This document shows, piece by piece, positions 1 through 8,955 of a DNA stretch of 64,000 nucleotides (position 1 is the stretch's first letter; each line of letters opens with the position of its first letter). Under the pieces are notes generated by a model, which was not told the DNA's origin, did not search any database, and saw only the letters and a program-made list of their open reading frames with translations. A program made the position numbers and the translations under genes. The DNA comes from Gammaproteobacteria bacterium. GTDB taxonomy: Bacteria; Pseudomonadota; Gammaproteobacteria; Pseudomonadales; Azotimanducaceae. The stretch lies in contig VXYL01000056.1 of the NCBI GenBank assembly GCA_009846005.1, positions 62,001-126,000 on the forward strand, given 5' to 3'.

Positions 1-71
1 GGCCGGCGGTACCACCACCGGCAATCACGACGCAGGACAAAACGCCGCGCGGTCCCGCCGTCACCGGTACA

Positions 72-755
72 TCACAGGCTAAGCGTCTGCTTGGCGAACG
101 GAATGGTGAGGCGACGGCCTTCGGCAAGCGATGCCCTGTCTAGGCGGTCGAGTGTATCGAGCAGCTCGCGTTGATCACGGCTGGTCCGCGCCAGAAGGAA
201 CTGGGCGACCTCGGGCGGCAGGTCCAAACCCCGCTCAATCGCGGCGGCCGAAAGCAAGCGCAGCTTGTCCCTGTCGTCCAGCGGGACAACCCGATAACAC
301 CCGGCGGCGCGCAGTCGCGAACCCAAGTCGGGCAAAGCGAACGTCAGATCCCGCGGCGAACGGTGCGCGGTCAGCACCAGGCGCGCATGGCGACCGCGCA
401 GCACGTTGTAGAGGCTCATCATCGGCCGCTCGGACGCCTCCGTGCCAATCCACTCCGGGACGTCGTCGACGGTTACCGTATCGAACTTGCCGTACGCCTC
501 GATGGCGTCGTCCTCGGTGGTGATTTCCCGGGCGGGAATGTAGGCCGCGTTGCCCTGCTCGTTGCACACCGCCTGCAACAGGTGGGTCTTCCCCGTACCG
601 GGCTCGCCGAACAGCCAAAGGCACTCGAACGCTTGACCCGGCGATTGCGCGAGCTTCCGCAACCGCTGTACGAGTTCGCCGTTTCGTCCCGCCACGAAGT
701 GTCGAAACGTGCCCCGTTCACCCAGCGCAAACGGCAAGGCCAACTGTTCTGTCAC
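72..755 (-). CDS. hda: Hda, DnaA-related regulatory inactivation protein
   Basis: Probable Hda (227 aa), which with the DNA-loaded beta clamp stimulates ATP hydrolysis by DnaA and so limits re-initiation. The N-terminus carries a clamp-binding hexapeptide (QLALPF, residues 4-9). A Walker A (GEPGTGKTH, about residues 50-58) and a Walker B-like DTVTVDD follow, with a GSRLRAAG motif near residue 145 as in the AAA+ arginine-finger box. I chose the GTG at 755 because the frame runs further upstream without similarity and this start puts the clamp motif at the extreme N-terminus, as in known Hda. It begins 7 nt after the stop of the phosphatidyltransferase gene, so the two are probably cotranscribed. 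DnaA itself is excluded by the missing DNA-binding domain. Confidence 0.93.
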   Translation of the reverse strand: MTEQLALPFALGERGTFRHFVAGRNGELVQRLRKLAQSPGQAFECLWLFGEPGTGKTHLLQAVCNEQGNAAYIPAREITTEDDAIEAYGKFDTVTVDDVPEWIGTEASERPMMSLYNVLRGRHARLVLTAHRSPRDLTFALPDLGSRLRAAGCYRVVPLDDRDKLRLLSAAAIERGLDLPPEVAQFLLARTSRDQRELLDTLDRLDRASLAEGRRLTIPFAKQTLSL

Positions 756-762
756 GCTTCTG

Positions 763-1395
763 TCACGCCGATTCGCCCTTGTTTCTCGCGCGCAATTCGA
801 CACTGGCCCGACGGCTCCAAAGCAGTACGTACTGGCCCCCCGACACGATGCTCGAAACGCCCACCAGCACGAATCCCAGCGGGTCGATGGGCCCGGCCAC
901 CATTGCCGCCACCGCATAGTCGTCGCCCATCAAGCCGATGATCACGACCAGCAGCACGAACACCAGAAGCGCCGTGTTCGCCTTGCTGAGCTGCGTCGGT
1001 TCCACCTCGAATTTGCCGACGATGAGCCGGTATGCAAGTGCGCCGATGACGATCACCAGGTCGCGTCCGACGACGACCACCGGCAACCATGCGGGAACGT
1101 GGCGTTGGAGTGCCAGCACGACGATCACGACCAGCACCAGGAGCTTGTCCGCGGCGGGGTCGGCAATCGCCCCGAACGTCGTGCGCCAGTTGAAGCGCCT
1201 GGCCAATTCACCGTCGACGAAGTCCGAAACGCCGGCAATGGCGATGATGACGAGTGCTTCGGGTATGGCCTCGATCCAAAGCAGCCATCCCGCAGGCACC
1301 ACGAGCGCAACACGCGCGATCGTCAGCGCATTGGGCAGATGACGCACCGAAGCGGCCACGGCACCAAGACCCATCCGTCGCGGCGTTTCGGTCAT
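763..1395 (-). CDS. CDP-alcohol phosphatidyltransferase family membrane protein
   Basis: A 210-residue inner-membrane enzyme of the CDP-alcohol phosphatidyltransferase family, which moves a phosphatidyl group from CDP-diacylglycerol to an alcohol. The family signature is complete: D58, D61-G62, A65-R66, G75, D79 and D83 fit D-x2-D-G-x2-A-R-x8-G-x3-D-x3-D. About five to six hydrophobic segments surround it. Its start overlaps the stop of the DUF2066 gene by 4 bp (ATGA), and hda follows after 7 nt. PgsA (phosphatidylglycerophosphate synthase) is a possible identity, but I cannot tell PgsA from paralogues, so no symbol is given. Confidence 0.9.
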   Translation of the reverse strand: MTETPRRMGLGAVAASVRHLPNALTIARVALVVPAGWLLWIEAIPEALVIIAIAGVSDFVDGELARRFNWRTTFGAIADPAADKLLVLVVIVVLALQRHVPAWLPVVVVGRDLVIVIGALAYRLIVGKFEVEPTQLSKANTALLVFVLLVVIIGLMGDDYAVAAMVAGPIDPLGFVLVGVSSIVSGGQYVLLWSRRASVELRARNKGESA

Positions 1396-2576
1396 CGGGC
1401 ACCCATCCAGGTCAGCTCCAACCTCGGCGCCGCTAGGGACGGCGTTGGCGAAGCGGTTCGAGATACCGAAAGATAGCCCCCCATCACAAGCAGTTCCACA
1501 AGCTGGTCTCGGGTGGACTGGGAATGCAGCTTCAGGTGCAGCGCCTCGGGGTCCACGGCGCTGACCTCCACCCGGTTGATGTATTCCCGGGACTGAAGGT
1601 GGGCAAGCACGGCAGCGTAGCCGCGCACGGTCTGTGCCCCCCGCACAGTCAGCGCGATGGTATCGAGGTCACCGCCCCGTACCGCGAAGCGCCGCGCCAT
1701 CGCATCCGCGAGGCGGTGCACGGCCTGCCCCGCCGCCCCAGCGGCCGACACCCCCCGATGGTCGAACCTCACCGCCAGTTCTTTCTCGCCGCTCGGCGAC
1801 ATGATCTCCCACCGCGACGTAAAGCCACCGCGCGGATCCGCCGCGATGCGCCCAAGCAGCATGAGATCGCGGGAGTAGCGCCGGGACGCCACCATGATGG
1901 CCGTCCAGAACCGCCCCCACAGGTCCGTAGCCGCCAGGTTCCTGTCCTCGAGGTCCATGAGCGGAAAGGTCAACATGACGCCGCGGCGCCGAGCCTCCCG
2001 ATGCATGGTCGAGAAAACCTCTTCCGCCATGCCGACCGGTGTCGACGAGACCACCTCCCGGGCTCTTTCTTGCGAGGGGCGGGCCCCTCGCGCTCCCCGG
2101 CTGAAGGCTCCTTCTTGCGAGGAGCCAGCCCCCCGCGCTTCCAAGCTGAGGGCTCCGCGCTCCAGCACGACCCAGACGAGCACGCTCGGGCGGTCGGCGC
2201 TCCACACCGGGAGTCCCGTCTCACGCAGCAGTTCCAGCAGCGTTCCCCGCTCGAAGTGGATATTCAAGCGCGTCTCGGAAACCATGTTTCCGCCGTCTTC
2301 CGGTTGGACGTGGCGTGTCGCGTATCCGTAGCGCACGTAGTAGCGCTCGGACTCGCGAATGGCCCCGTCCACCTTGGCACCGAAGGAAAGCTCGCGCAGC
2401 CCCGTCACGCGGCCAAGCACTTGTGTCAATGCGGCACCGGCGGCGCGGCGCCTTTCGGCGTCACCTTGGGATGCCACGACCACATCGACGTCGTAAAGCC
2501 AAGGAACGACTTCGGCCCACGCCGTTCCGGCAGCGCTGGCAACCAACGAGGCCAACAACAATCGAACACGAGCCAC
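1392..2576 (-). CDS. DUF2066 family exported protein
   Basis: A 394-residue protein resembling the DUF2066 family that sits beside purM in many gammaproteobacteria; its function is unknown. I chose the GTG at 2576 because it exposes a clean signal peptide ([18 protein letters not shown], cleavage likely before EVVPW); the frame upstream has no signal-like sequence. The gene is divergent from purM and heads a three-gene run with the phosphatidyltransferase and hda, overlapping the next gene by 4 bp. A GC-rich insert at 2061-2160 adds a repetitive arginine/serine/glycine-rich stretch that looks foreign to the domain and derives from a tandem 45-bp palindromic repeat (listed separately). Confidence 0.8.
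   Translation of the reverse strand: MARVRLLLASLVASAAGTAWAEVVPWLYDVDVVVASQGDAERRRAAGAALTQVLGRVTGLRELSFGAKVDGAIRESERYYVRYGYATRHVQPEDGGNMVSETRLNIHFERGTLLELLRETGLPVWSADRPSVLVWVVLERGALSLEARGAGSSQEGAFSRGARGARPSQERAREVVSSTPVGMAEEVFSTMHREARRRGVMLTFPLMDLEDRNLAATDLWGRFWTAIMVASRRYSRDLMLLGRIAADPRGGFTSRWEIMSPSGEKELAVRFDHRGVSAAGAAGQAVHRLADAMARRFAVRGGDLDTIALTVRGAQTVRGYAAVLAHLQSREYINRVEVSAVDPEALHLKLHSQSTRDQLVELLVMGGYLSVSRTASPTPSLAAPRLELTWMGAR
2061..2163. repeat. 45-bp tandem palindromic repeat inside the DUF2066 gene
   Basis: Two near-identical 45-bp units (2061-2105 and 2106-2150) and the start of a third. Each opens with GGCTCYTTCTTGCGAGG and contains the inverted pair GCGAGGGGC/GCCCCTCGC. Because 45 is divisible by three, the coding frame is kept and each unit adds 15 residues. 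A sister copy lies in smc at about 55438-55480, also in frame. Confidence 0.85.
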
Positions 2577-2689
2577 GATCCACGATCCATGACGGGCGCA
2601 CGCTAAGTGTAATGAAAAGGCGCGCCAGCGCGGCCCAATCGCGACACCATTGCCGTACACTGCCTTTTCCTTTCGCGGGGGATGGGCCG

Positions 2690-3724
2690 ATGCCGCGCCT
2701 GACCTACCGGGACGCCGGCGTCGACATCGATGCGGGCAACGAACTCGTACGACGCATCGCCCCGGCGGTACGCCGCACCCGTCGCCCCGAACTGCTGTCC
2801 GGCCTGGGCGGTTTCGCGGCGCTCGCCAAGCTCCCCGAGCGCTATCGCGATCCGGTGATCGCTACCGGCACCGATGGCGTCGGCACAAAGCTCCGGCTTG
2901 CCATCGATCACGACCGTCACGACGACGTCGGTCAGGATCTCGTCGCGATGTGCGTCAACGACGTGCTGGTAGCCGGCGCCGAACCGTTCCTGTTCCTCGA
3001 CTACTACGCGAGCGGTGCACTCGACGTGGCCGTGGCGGAACGGGTGATCAACGGCATCGCCAGCGCATGCGAACTGGCGGGCTGTGCGTTGGTTGGCGGC
3101 GAAACCGCGGAGATGCCCGGGTTCTACCCGCCCGGCGACTACGACCTTGCCGGGTTCTGCGTTGGCATCGTGGAACGCGATGCGATCATCACCGGCGCCG
3201 CCATCGAGGCGGGCGACCGGTTGATCGGACTGGCGTCGAGCGGACCCCATGCGAACGGCTACTCGTTGATCCGGCGCATCCTCCATGATCAAGGAGGGGC
3301 CGTGTCGGATGGCCTGGTTGACCAACTGCTTGTCCCCACGCGAATCTACGTGCGCTCCGTGAGCGCCGTATTCGGGCTCGCCCGTGGCCTTTGCAACATC
3401 ACCGGCGGCGGATTCGTCGACAACCTGCCGCGCATGTTCGGCGACGACCTCGCGGCGGTGATCGACCTCGACGCCTGGCAACGACCCGCGGTGTTCAACT
3501 TCGTTCAGCAGGCGGGCAACGTCGACGAAGTCGAGATGCTCCGAACGTTCAACCTCGGCATCGGTTTCGTCGTGTGCGTGGCCGAAGGCGATGCCGACGG
3601 TGTCGTCACGACGTTAAACGAAGCCGGCGAGCAGGCACAGGTCATTGGTCGCATCGTGGCAAAGGGCAGTACGCCTGCGCGTGGGCAGCTTGTGGTGTCG
3701 AAGGACGTCGCCTTGTTGGCGTAG
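2690..3724 (+). CDS. purM: Phosphoribosylformylglycinamidine cyclo-ligase (AIR synthetase)
   Basis: PurM (344 aa, the usual length) closes formylglycinamidine ribonucleotide to aminoimidazole ribonucleotide in purine synthesis using ATP. It opens with LTYRDAGVDIDAGNELV, typical of the family, and carries the ATP/substrate loop GTDGVGTKLRLA near residue 65, the DYYASGALD and GGETAEMPG motifs, and the glycine-rich GGGFVDNLPR. The ATG at 2690 follows a purine-rich GGGGGATGGG ribosome site and matches the family start; the open frame extends upstream without homology. It is divergent from the DUF2066 gene. Its common partner purN is not beside it; the next gene, dcd, lies on the other strand. Confidence 0.97.
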   Translation: MPRLTYRDAGVDIDAGNELVRRIAPAVRRTRRPELLSGLGGFAALAKLPERYRDPVIATGTDGVGTKLRLAIDHDRHDDVGQDLVAMCVNDVLVAGAEPFLFLDYYASGALDVAVAERVINGIASACELAGCALVGGETAEMPGFYPPGDYDLAGFCVGIVERDAIITGAAIEAGDRLIGLASSGPHANGYSLIRRILHDQGGAVSDGLVDQLLVPTRIYVRSVSAVFGLARGLCNITGGGFVDNLPRMFGDDLAAVIDLDAWQRPAVFNFVQQAGNVDEVEMLRTFNLGIGFVVCVAEGDADGVVTTLNEAGEQAQVIGRIVAKGSTPARGQLVVSKDVALLA

Positions 3725-3772
3725 TGAACGGGCCCGAGGGTCTATGCCGCGCCCGTCAGCCACGCCAGTTTA

Positions 3773-3800
3773 GCGGGCGACCACAAGGGTCGCCCCTACG
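3773..3800. repeat. Short palindromic repeat (CGTAGGGG family) at the dcd 3' end
   Basis: The element reads GCGGGCGACC-ACAAG-GGTCGCCCCTACG, with GGGCGACC/GGTCGCCC as inverted arms. On the minus strand the TAG of its CGTAGGGG edge is the stop codon of dcd. The same 28-bp sequence recurs at 10860-10887 inside rsxG. Confidence 0.9.
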
Positions 3801-4359
3801 TCTTGGGCAAGGTGACGCCGCGCTGGCCCTGGTATTTGCCGCCCCGGTCCTTGTAGGTGACCGCGCAGGGTTCGTCGCTCTGGAAGAACAGCAACTGCGC
3901 GACCCCCTCGTTGGCGTAGATCTTCGCCGGCAGGTTGGTCGTATTCGAGAACTCCAGTGTGACGTGGCCTTCCCACTCCGGTTCGAGCGGCGTGACGTTG
4001 ACGATGATCCCGCAACGGGCATAGGTCGATTTGCCGACGCACAGGGTCAGCACGTCGCGCGGAATCCTGAAGTACTCGATGGTGCTCGCCAAGGCGAAGG
4101 CGTTCGGCGGAATGATGCAACTGTCGTCTTCGACATCGACGAAGCTGCGTTCGTCGAACGCCTTCGGGTCGACGGTCGCCGAGAAGATGTTGGTGAAGAC
4201 CTTGAACGCCGGTGCGCAACGCACATCGTAGCCGTAGCTGGACGTGCCGAAGGAAATCACGCGCTTGCCCTCGACCGTGCGGACCTGGTCCGCCTCGAAC
4301 GGCTCGATCATTCCGGCGCGGGCCATGTCCCGGATCCAGCGGTCAGACTTGATGGTCAC
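3796..4359 (-). CDS. dcd: dCTP deaminase
   Basis: Dcd (187 aa, close to the usual 188-193) deaminates dCTP to dUTP, feeding thymidylate synthesis. The protein begins [12 protein letters not shown] as in other proteobacterial Dcd and contains the core [20 protein letters not shown] with the catalytic glutamate region, then [10 protein letters not shown] chose the GTG at 4359; it overlaps the TGA of apbC (GTGA), so the two genes are translationally linked. The C-terminus ends TLPKT and the stop is supplied by a CGTAGGGG repeat, so the last residues may have been reset by that element. Confidence 0.95.
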   Translation of the reverse strand: MTIKSDRWIRDMARAGMIEPFEADQVRTVEGKRVISFGTSSYGYDVRCAPAFKVFTNIFSATVDPKAFDERSFVDVEDDSCIIPPNAFALASTIEYFRIPRDVLTLCVGKSTYARCGIIVNVTPLEPEWEGHVTLEFSNTTNLPAKIYANEGVAQLLFFQSDEPCAVTYKDRGGKYQGQRGVTLPKT

Positions 4360-5390
4360 TGGTCGTCCATGGTGATCGACGGGGCCGGCGCGGCACCGGT
4401 CGATTGGCGCCACAGCGTCCCCGCAACCCGGCGGGCGCAGTCGACGTAGCGGGCGGCCGCGGGTCCCGTCGGCTCGGCGACCACCGTCGGCGACCCGGCG
4501 TCGGTGGATTCGCGAATGCCGGGGTCGAGGGGAAACTCGCCGAGGAGTTCAACGCCGTACTCCGCCGCGACGCGAGCGCCGCCGCCTTCGCCGAACAAGC
4601 GGTGCACCTCGCCGCAGCCGCATTCGAACCAGCTCATGTTCTCGACGATGCCGAGGACCGGGATGTCGACCTTGCGGAACATCTCGATGCCCTTCCGGGC
4701 ATCGAGCAGCGCGATGTCCTGGGGAGTTGTGACGATGACCACGCCGCTCACGGCCGCCTGCTGCGAGAGCGTCAACTGAATGTCGCCGGTGCCCGGAGGC
4801 ATATCCACCACCAGGTAGTCGAGTCCGCCCCAGTCGGTCTGCTCGAGAAGCTGGCGCAGGGCGCCCGATGCCATCGGCCCGCGCCACACCATCGGGGTCT
4901 TGTCGTCGACGAGCATGCTCATCGACATGGCCTCGATGCCGTGCGCGCGGATGGGCACGAACAGGCGCTGGTCGCGAACCTCCGGTCGGCGACCGTCGGG
5001 GACGCCAAGCATCATGCCTTGGCTCGGACCGTAGATGTCCGCGTCAAGGATGCCGGTCCTGGCACCCGCGCGGTCGAGACCCAAGGCAAGGTTCACCGCC
5101 GTCGTCGACTTGCCGACGCCGCCTTTGCCCGACGCCACCGCGATCAGGTGGCCCGCTGTCGATGGCTGCCGCGACGGCGGCGGCGCGAAGGTGAGATCGA
5201 GGACAACGGCCTCGTTCAATGCCTCCGACAACGCCCGCGTGTACGGCTCGTGGAGACCCTCCACCGGGTACCCCAGCACCGCGTCGACATGCCACCGGTC
5301 ATCCAGGCGCGCGGCACGGCGCACGGCGCCGAGTTCACCCCATGTGGCACCAAGCACCGGGTCGGGGAAACTGTCTATGGGGTTCGGCAT
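4356..5390 (-). CDS. apbC: Iron-sulfur cluster carrier protein ApbC/Mrp
   Basis: A 344-residue Mrp/ApbC P-loop NTPase that carries Fe-S clusters to apoproteins. A short DUF59/MIP18-like N-terminal domain (about residues 10-75) precedes the deviant Walker [10 protein letters not shown] and the switch motif DMPPGTGD. The family usually has a CxxC pair for the bridging cluster just before the FG-E-GG segment; here the site reads [13 protein letters not shown], a CxC with one residue fewer. The ATG at 5390 follows AGGA at good spacing and matches the family N-terminus. The dcd-apbC-metG neighbourhood is conserved in gammaproteobacteria. Confidence 0.93.
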   Translation of the reverse strand: MPNPIDSFPDPVLGATWGELGAVRRAARLDDRWHVDAVLGYPVEGLHEPYTRALSEALNEAVVLDLTFAPPPSRQPSTAGHLIAVASGKGGVGKSTTAVNLALGLDRAGARTGILDADIYGPSQGMMLGVPDGRRPEVRDQRLFVPIRAHGIEAMSMSMLVDDKTPMVWRGPMASGALRQLLEQTDWGGLDYLVVDMPPGTGDIQLTLSQQAAVSGVVIVTTPQDIALLDARKGIEMFRKVDIPVLGIVENMSWFECGCGEVHRLFGEGGGARVAAEYGVELLGEFPLDPGIRESTDAGSPTVVAEPTGPAAARYVDCARRVAGTLWRQSTGAAPAPSITMDDQ

Positions 5391-5460
5391 CGAGGATCCT
5401 TCGATTCGGCGATGATTATAGCGTCCACCCCCCGACGCGCCGACGGCCACGGAACGGATT

Positions 5461-5551
5461 CGTAGGGGCGAGGCTCGTCCTCGCCCGCGTTCGTGCGAAA
5501 CGGCTTCGGTCGGCGCGGGCGGCCCCGCGCCCGCATGGGCGCGCCCCTACG
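5461..5551. repeat. Inverted pair of CGTAGGGG-family palindromic repeats
   Basis: Two elements face each other between apbC and the cation-efflux gene. The left one (5461-5488) begins CGTAGGGGCGAGGC and ends CCTCGCCCGC; the right one (about 5515-5551) ends GGGCGCGCCCCTACG. The right element supplies the TAG stop of the cation-efflux gene. A large stem could form in RNA, so a terminator or end-processing role is possible. Confidence 0.8.
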
Positions 5552-6167
5552 CCGTTGCCGGCGCGAGTTCCAGCCAGGCGTTGCGCAATACCCGGGCGGC
5601 CGAGCGCAGGAAGATCGCCAGCAGAACCACGGCCGCCACGATGTCCGGCCAGGGAGAATCGAATACCCAAACTGCGGCCGCCGCAGCGATGACGGCGAAG
5701 CCTTCGATCACGTCGTTGCGGGAGCACTCCCAAGAGGACGACATGTTGACATCGCCCGTCCGGTAGGGCGTGAGCAGCCACAGGCAGATGCCGTTCGCGG
5801 CGAGGTTGAACGCGGCGGCGACGGACATCGTGCTCGCCTCGGGTACGTCGAGATCCATCAGCCGCCAGCCGATCTGGGCCGCCACGGCCAGCGCCGCGCC
5901 GAGTATCAGGAGTCCCTTCAGGAAGGCAACACGGGCCTTGGCCTGCGTCGAGGCCCCGACCACGGCCATGCTCAAGGCGTAGGTGAGCGCGTCGCCGAGG
6001 TTGTCCAAGGTTCCCGACAGCAACGCCGAAGACCCGCTCAGGACCGAGGCGGTGACCATGCCAATGAACGTCGCCACGTTGATCCCCAGGACCCACGCCA
6101 GCACCTTGCGCTGCCGGTGGGCGAGGTTCGCCACGTCGATCATGCTGCTGCAGCAGCCGTCCGCCAC
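5547..6167 (-). CDS. Cation diffusion facilitator family transporter
   Basis: About 206 residues, mostly membrane-embedded, with two features typical of the short cation diffusion facilitators: a metal-site LDNLGDALTY in an early helix (D-x3-D) and SSWECSRNDVIEG before the later helices. The usual C-terminal cytoplasmic metal-binding domain is absent. The start is uncertain: the GTG at 6167 gives an N-terminal VADGCCSS with a Cys pair, as in relatives, while the ATG at 6143 is the alternative; neither has a strong ribosome site. The stop is the TAG of a repeat element. It lies between apbC and metG, which are often direct neighbours. Substrate metal unknown. Confidence 0.8.
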   Translation of the reverse strand: MADGCCSSMIDVANLAHRQRKVLAWVLGINVATFIGMVTASVLSGSSALLSGTLDNLGDALTYALSMAVVGASTQAKARVAFLKGLLILGAALAVAAQIGWRLMDLDVPEASTMSVAAAFNLAANGICLWLLTPYRTGDVNMSSSWECSRNDVIEGFAVIAAAAAVWVFDSPWPDIVAAVVLLAIFLRSAARVLRNAWLELAPATA

Positions 6168-6350
6168 GGTCACGGGTTCCGCCGAAGTTGGCGAGGAGTC
6201 TAGCAGCCATTGAAACGCCGACCGGTCTATTTCGACCCGCGCTACGTCCTCTTGGCCTAGGCGCAGGAGGCGCGCGCATGGTCGCGTGGTCAATCGCCGC
6301 CGTGGCGCGTATAGTCTCGCGCCCTCACGCAACCCGCCCTCGAGAGAGCC

Positions 6351-8348
6351 ATGCGCCGCATCCTCGTCACCAGCGCGCTGCCGAACGCCAACGGGGCCAT
6401 TCACCTCGGCCACCTGTTCGAGCACATCCTGACCGACATCTGGGTGCGGTTTCAGCGCATGATGGGCAACGAGTGCTACTACGTGTGCGCCGACGATGCC
6501 CACGGCACCGCGACCATGCTCGCAGCCGAGCGCCTCGGTACCACGCCCGAGGCGATGATCGAGTCGCTGCGGGAGGAGCACGCCGACGATTTCCGCCGGT
6601 TCCTCGTCGAGCACGACAACTACTATTCGACGCACTCGCCGGAGAACGAGCAGTACACGCGCGAGATCTACCAGCGCCTGGCTGCCGACGGACGGACGTT
6701 CACGGCCGACGTCGAGCAACTCTACGACCCGGAACGCAAGCTGTTCCTGGCCGACCGGTTCGTGAAAGGCAACTGTCCGCGGTGCGGTCACGACGACCAG
6801 TACGGCGACAACTGCCAGGAGTGCGGGGCGACCTACGACGCCACTGACCTCGGCAATCCGCGCTCGCTGCTTTCCGATGCCACGCCGGAGTTGCGCTCGT
6901 CGGACCACTATTTCTTCGATCTCGCGCAATTCACCGACTTCCTCAAGGACTGGACCGCGACCGACGCGGTACAGCCGGAGGTGACCAACAAGCTCGCCGA
7001 GTGGCTGACAGGGGGCCTCAAGGCCTGGGATATCAGCCGCGACGGGCCGTACTTCGGGTTCACGATTCCCGACACCACGGAGAAGTACTTCTACGTCTGG
7101 ATGGACGCGCCGGTTGGCTACATGGCCAGCTTCAAGAATCTGTGCGACCGAACGCGCGGTTTGGACTTCGACGATTTCTGGCGCGCCGACAGCAAAGGCG
7201 AAGTCCACCATTTCATCGGCAAGGACATCATCAACTTCCATTGCCTGTTCTGGCCCGCCGTGCTGCACGGAGCCGGCTACCGCACGCCAACCAAGGTCCA
7301 CACCCACGGCTTCATCACGGTGGACGGCGTCCAGATGTCGAAGTCCCGGGGCACCTTCATCAATGCCGGCACCTATCTCGAGCACCTCGACCCGGAATAC
7401 CTGCGCTACTACTTCGCCACCAAGCTCTCGGCCAATACCGACGACGTGGACATCCAGCTCGACGACTTCGTGCAGCGGGTGAACTCCGATCTCGTCGGCA
7501 AGGTGGTGAACATCGCCTCGCGGTGCGCGGGGTTCATCCATCGGGGCTTCGACGGGGTTCTCGCAGAAGGCGTGCACGACGAGGAACTCTGGGCCGCGGT
7601 GTCCGGCGCGCGCCGCCAACTCGCCGACCTCTACGAGCGCGGCGACGTCGGCCGCGCCGTCCGGCAGATCACGGCGCTCGCCGACCGCACCAACCAGTAC
7701 ATCGCCGAGTACGAGCCCTGGAAGCACGGCAACGATCCCGAACGGCGCGACGAGGTGCAGGGCGTGTGTTCTCTCGGCATCAACGTGTTCCGGGCGCTCG
7801 TGATCTACTTGAAGCCCATCGTTCCGGCGATGGCGGCCAAGGCCGAGGCATTCCTCAGGGTGGAACCGCTGGCTTGGGAAGACGCGGGCGAACCGCTCGT
7901 CGCGCACGAGATCGAGCGTTTCAAGCCGTTGTTCACCCGCATCGACCGCAAGGACGTCGACAAGGTCGTCGCGGCCACCGTCGCAGAGGCCGAATCCGAA
8001 GCTGCCGAAGACGAAGGCAGCGCGGAAGTCAGCATCGACGACTTCGGCAAGATCGATCTGCGCATCGCGAAAGTGATCGACGCCAAGTTCGTGGACGGGG
8101 CGGACAAGTTGCTCGAGCTACGGCTCGACCTCGGCGATACCTCAAGGACGGTGTTCGCCGGCGTACGGGAAGCCTACGATCCGGACACCCTGGTCGACCG
8201 TCTGGTCGTCGTGGTCGCCAACCTCGCGCCCCGCAAGATGCGCTTCGGCACCTCGGAAGGCATGGTGCTCGCCGCGGGCCCTGGCGGCGAGGACATCTTC
8301 CTCGTGTCGCCCGATGCGGGCGCCGAGCCGGGGATGCGGGTGACATGA
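6351..8348 (+). CDS. metG: Methionyl-tRNA synthetase
   Basis: MetG (665 aa) charges initiator and elongator tRNA-Met. The class I signatures are present as HLGH (residues 18-21) and MSKS (about 329-332). A zinc-binding knuckle CPRC...CQEC lies near residues 140-160, and the C-terminal tRNA-binding/dimerisation domain starts at FGKIDLRIAKV (about residue 565). Length and domain order match the E. coli enzyme. The start ATG follows a GAGAG ribosome site. The rsx operon begins 28 nt after the stop. Confidence 0.98.
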   Translation: MRRILVTSALPNANGAIHLGHLFEHILTDIWVRFQRMMGNECYYVCADDAHGTATMLAAERLGTTPEAMIESLREEHADDFRRFLVEHDNYYSTHSPENEQYTREIYQRLAADGRTFTADVEQLYDPERKLFLADRFVKGNCPRCGHDDQYGDNCQECGATYDATDLGNPRSLLSDATPELRSSDHYFFDLAQFTDFLKDWTATDAVQPEVTNKLAEWLTGGLKAWDISRDGPYFGFTIPDTTEKYFYVWMDAPVGYMASFKNLCDRTRGLDFDDFWRADSKGEVHHFIGKDIINFHCLFWPAVLHGAGYRTPTKVHTHGFITVDGVQMSKSRGTFINAGTYLEHLDPEYLRYYFATKLSANTDDVDIQLDDFVQRVNSDLVGKVVNIASRCAGFIHRGFDGVLAEGVHDEELWAAVSGARRQLADLYERGDVGRAVRQITALADRTNQYIAEYEPWKHGNDPERRDEVQGVCSLGINVFRALVIYLKPIVPAMAAKAEAFLRVEPLAWEDAGEPLVAHEIERFKPLFTRIDRKDVDKVVAATVAEAESEAAEDEGSAEVSIDDFGKIDLRIAKVIDAKFVDGADKLLELRLDLGDTSRTVFAGVREAYDPDTLVDRLVVVVANLAPRKMRFGTSEGMVLAAGPGGEDIFLVSPDAGAEPGMRVT

Positions 8349-8376
8349 CCGTGAAGGCGACTGCCTGCTAGCCTCT

Positions 8377-8955
8377 ATGACCGAGTTGCTGCTCATCCTG
8401 CTGTCGGCGGCGCTGGTCAACAATTTCGTCCTGGTGCAGTTCCTGGGGCTCTGCCCGTTCGTGGGCAGTTCCGGGCGTGTCGAAACGGCGGTGCCGATGA
8501 CGCTCGCCACGATGTTCGTGTTGACGGTGGCGGCCCTCGGCACATACCTGGTCAACCGCTACCTGCTCGTCGCCTTCGACGTCGAGTACCTGCGCATCAT
8601 CGCCTTCATCGTCATCATCGCGGCGACCGTGCAGTTCACCGAAATGTTCGTGCGCGCCGCGAGCCCCGTGCTGCACCGGATGCTCGGCATCTACCTGCCG
8701 CTTATCACCACCAACTGCGCCGTGCTCGGCGTGACCCTGATCGCGGTGGGCGAGGGCCTGTCTCTGCCCCGGACCTTGTTCCTCGCCATCGGTGCGGGTT
8801 TCGGCTTCGGCATTGCCATCGTGGCTTTCGCCGCGCTGCGGGAACGCATCGCCGACGACGCGGTACCCGAACCGTTCCGCGGGCCACCGCTGGCGCTGGT
8901 GACGGTGGGGTTCATGGCGTTGGCGTTCTACGGCTTCAAGGGGCTGGGCGGATGA
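8377..8955 (+). CDS. rsxA: Rsx/Rnf electron transport complex subunit A
   Basis: A 192-residue inner-membrane subunit with about six transmembrane helices, beginning LLLILLSAALVNNFVLVQFLG as in RsxA/RnfA. With RsxE it forms the membrane pair that flanks an Fe-S centre in the complex; the conserved NNFVLVQFLGLCPF and ITTNCAVLG segments each carry the expected cysteine. It opens the operon rsxA-B-D-G-E and overlaps rsxB by 4 bp. In E. coli the complex keeps SoxR reduced; in other bacteria Rnf couples ferredoxin:NAD+ electron transfer to ion pumping. Confidence 0.96.
   Translation: MTELLLILLSAALVNNFVLVQFLGLCPFVGSSGRVETAVPMTLATMFVLTVAALGTYLVNRYLLVAFDVEYLRIIAFIVIIAATVQFTEMFVRAASPVLHRMLGIYLPLITTNCAVLGVTLIAVGEGLSLPRTLFLAIGAGFGFGIAIVAFAALRERIADDAVPEPFRGPPLALVTVGFMALAFYGFKGLGG

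Noticed and set aside
1-71. Possible gene or terminator at the window start
   Set aside because: Only 71 bp beyond the hda stop; a weak GCCGG/CCGGC pairing but no clear terminator and no coding frame.
6168-7907. Long reverse-strand open frame joined upstream of the cation-efflux gene
   Set aside because: It is antisense to metG; the sequence is a mirror of MetG codons with no recognisable domain. The real gene starts near 6167.
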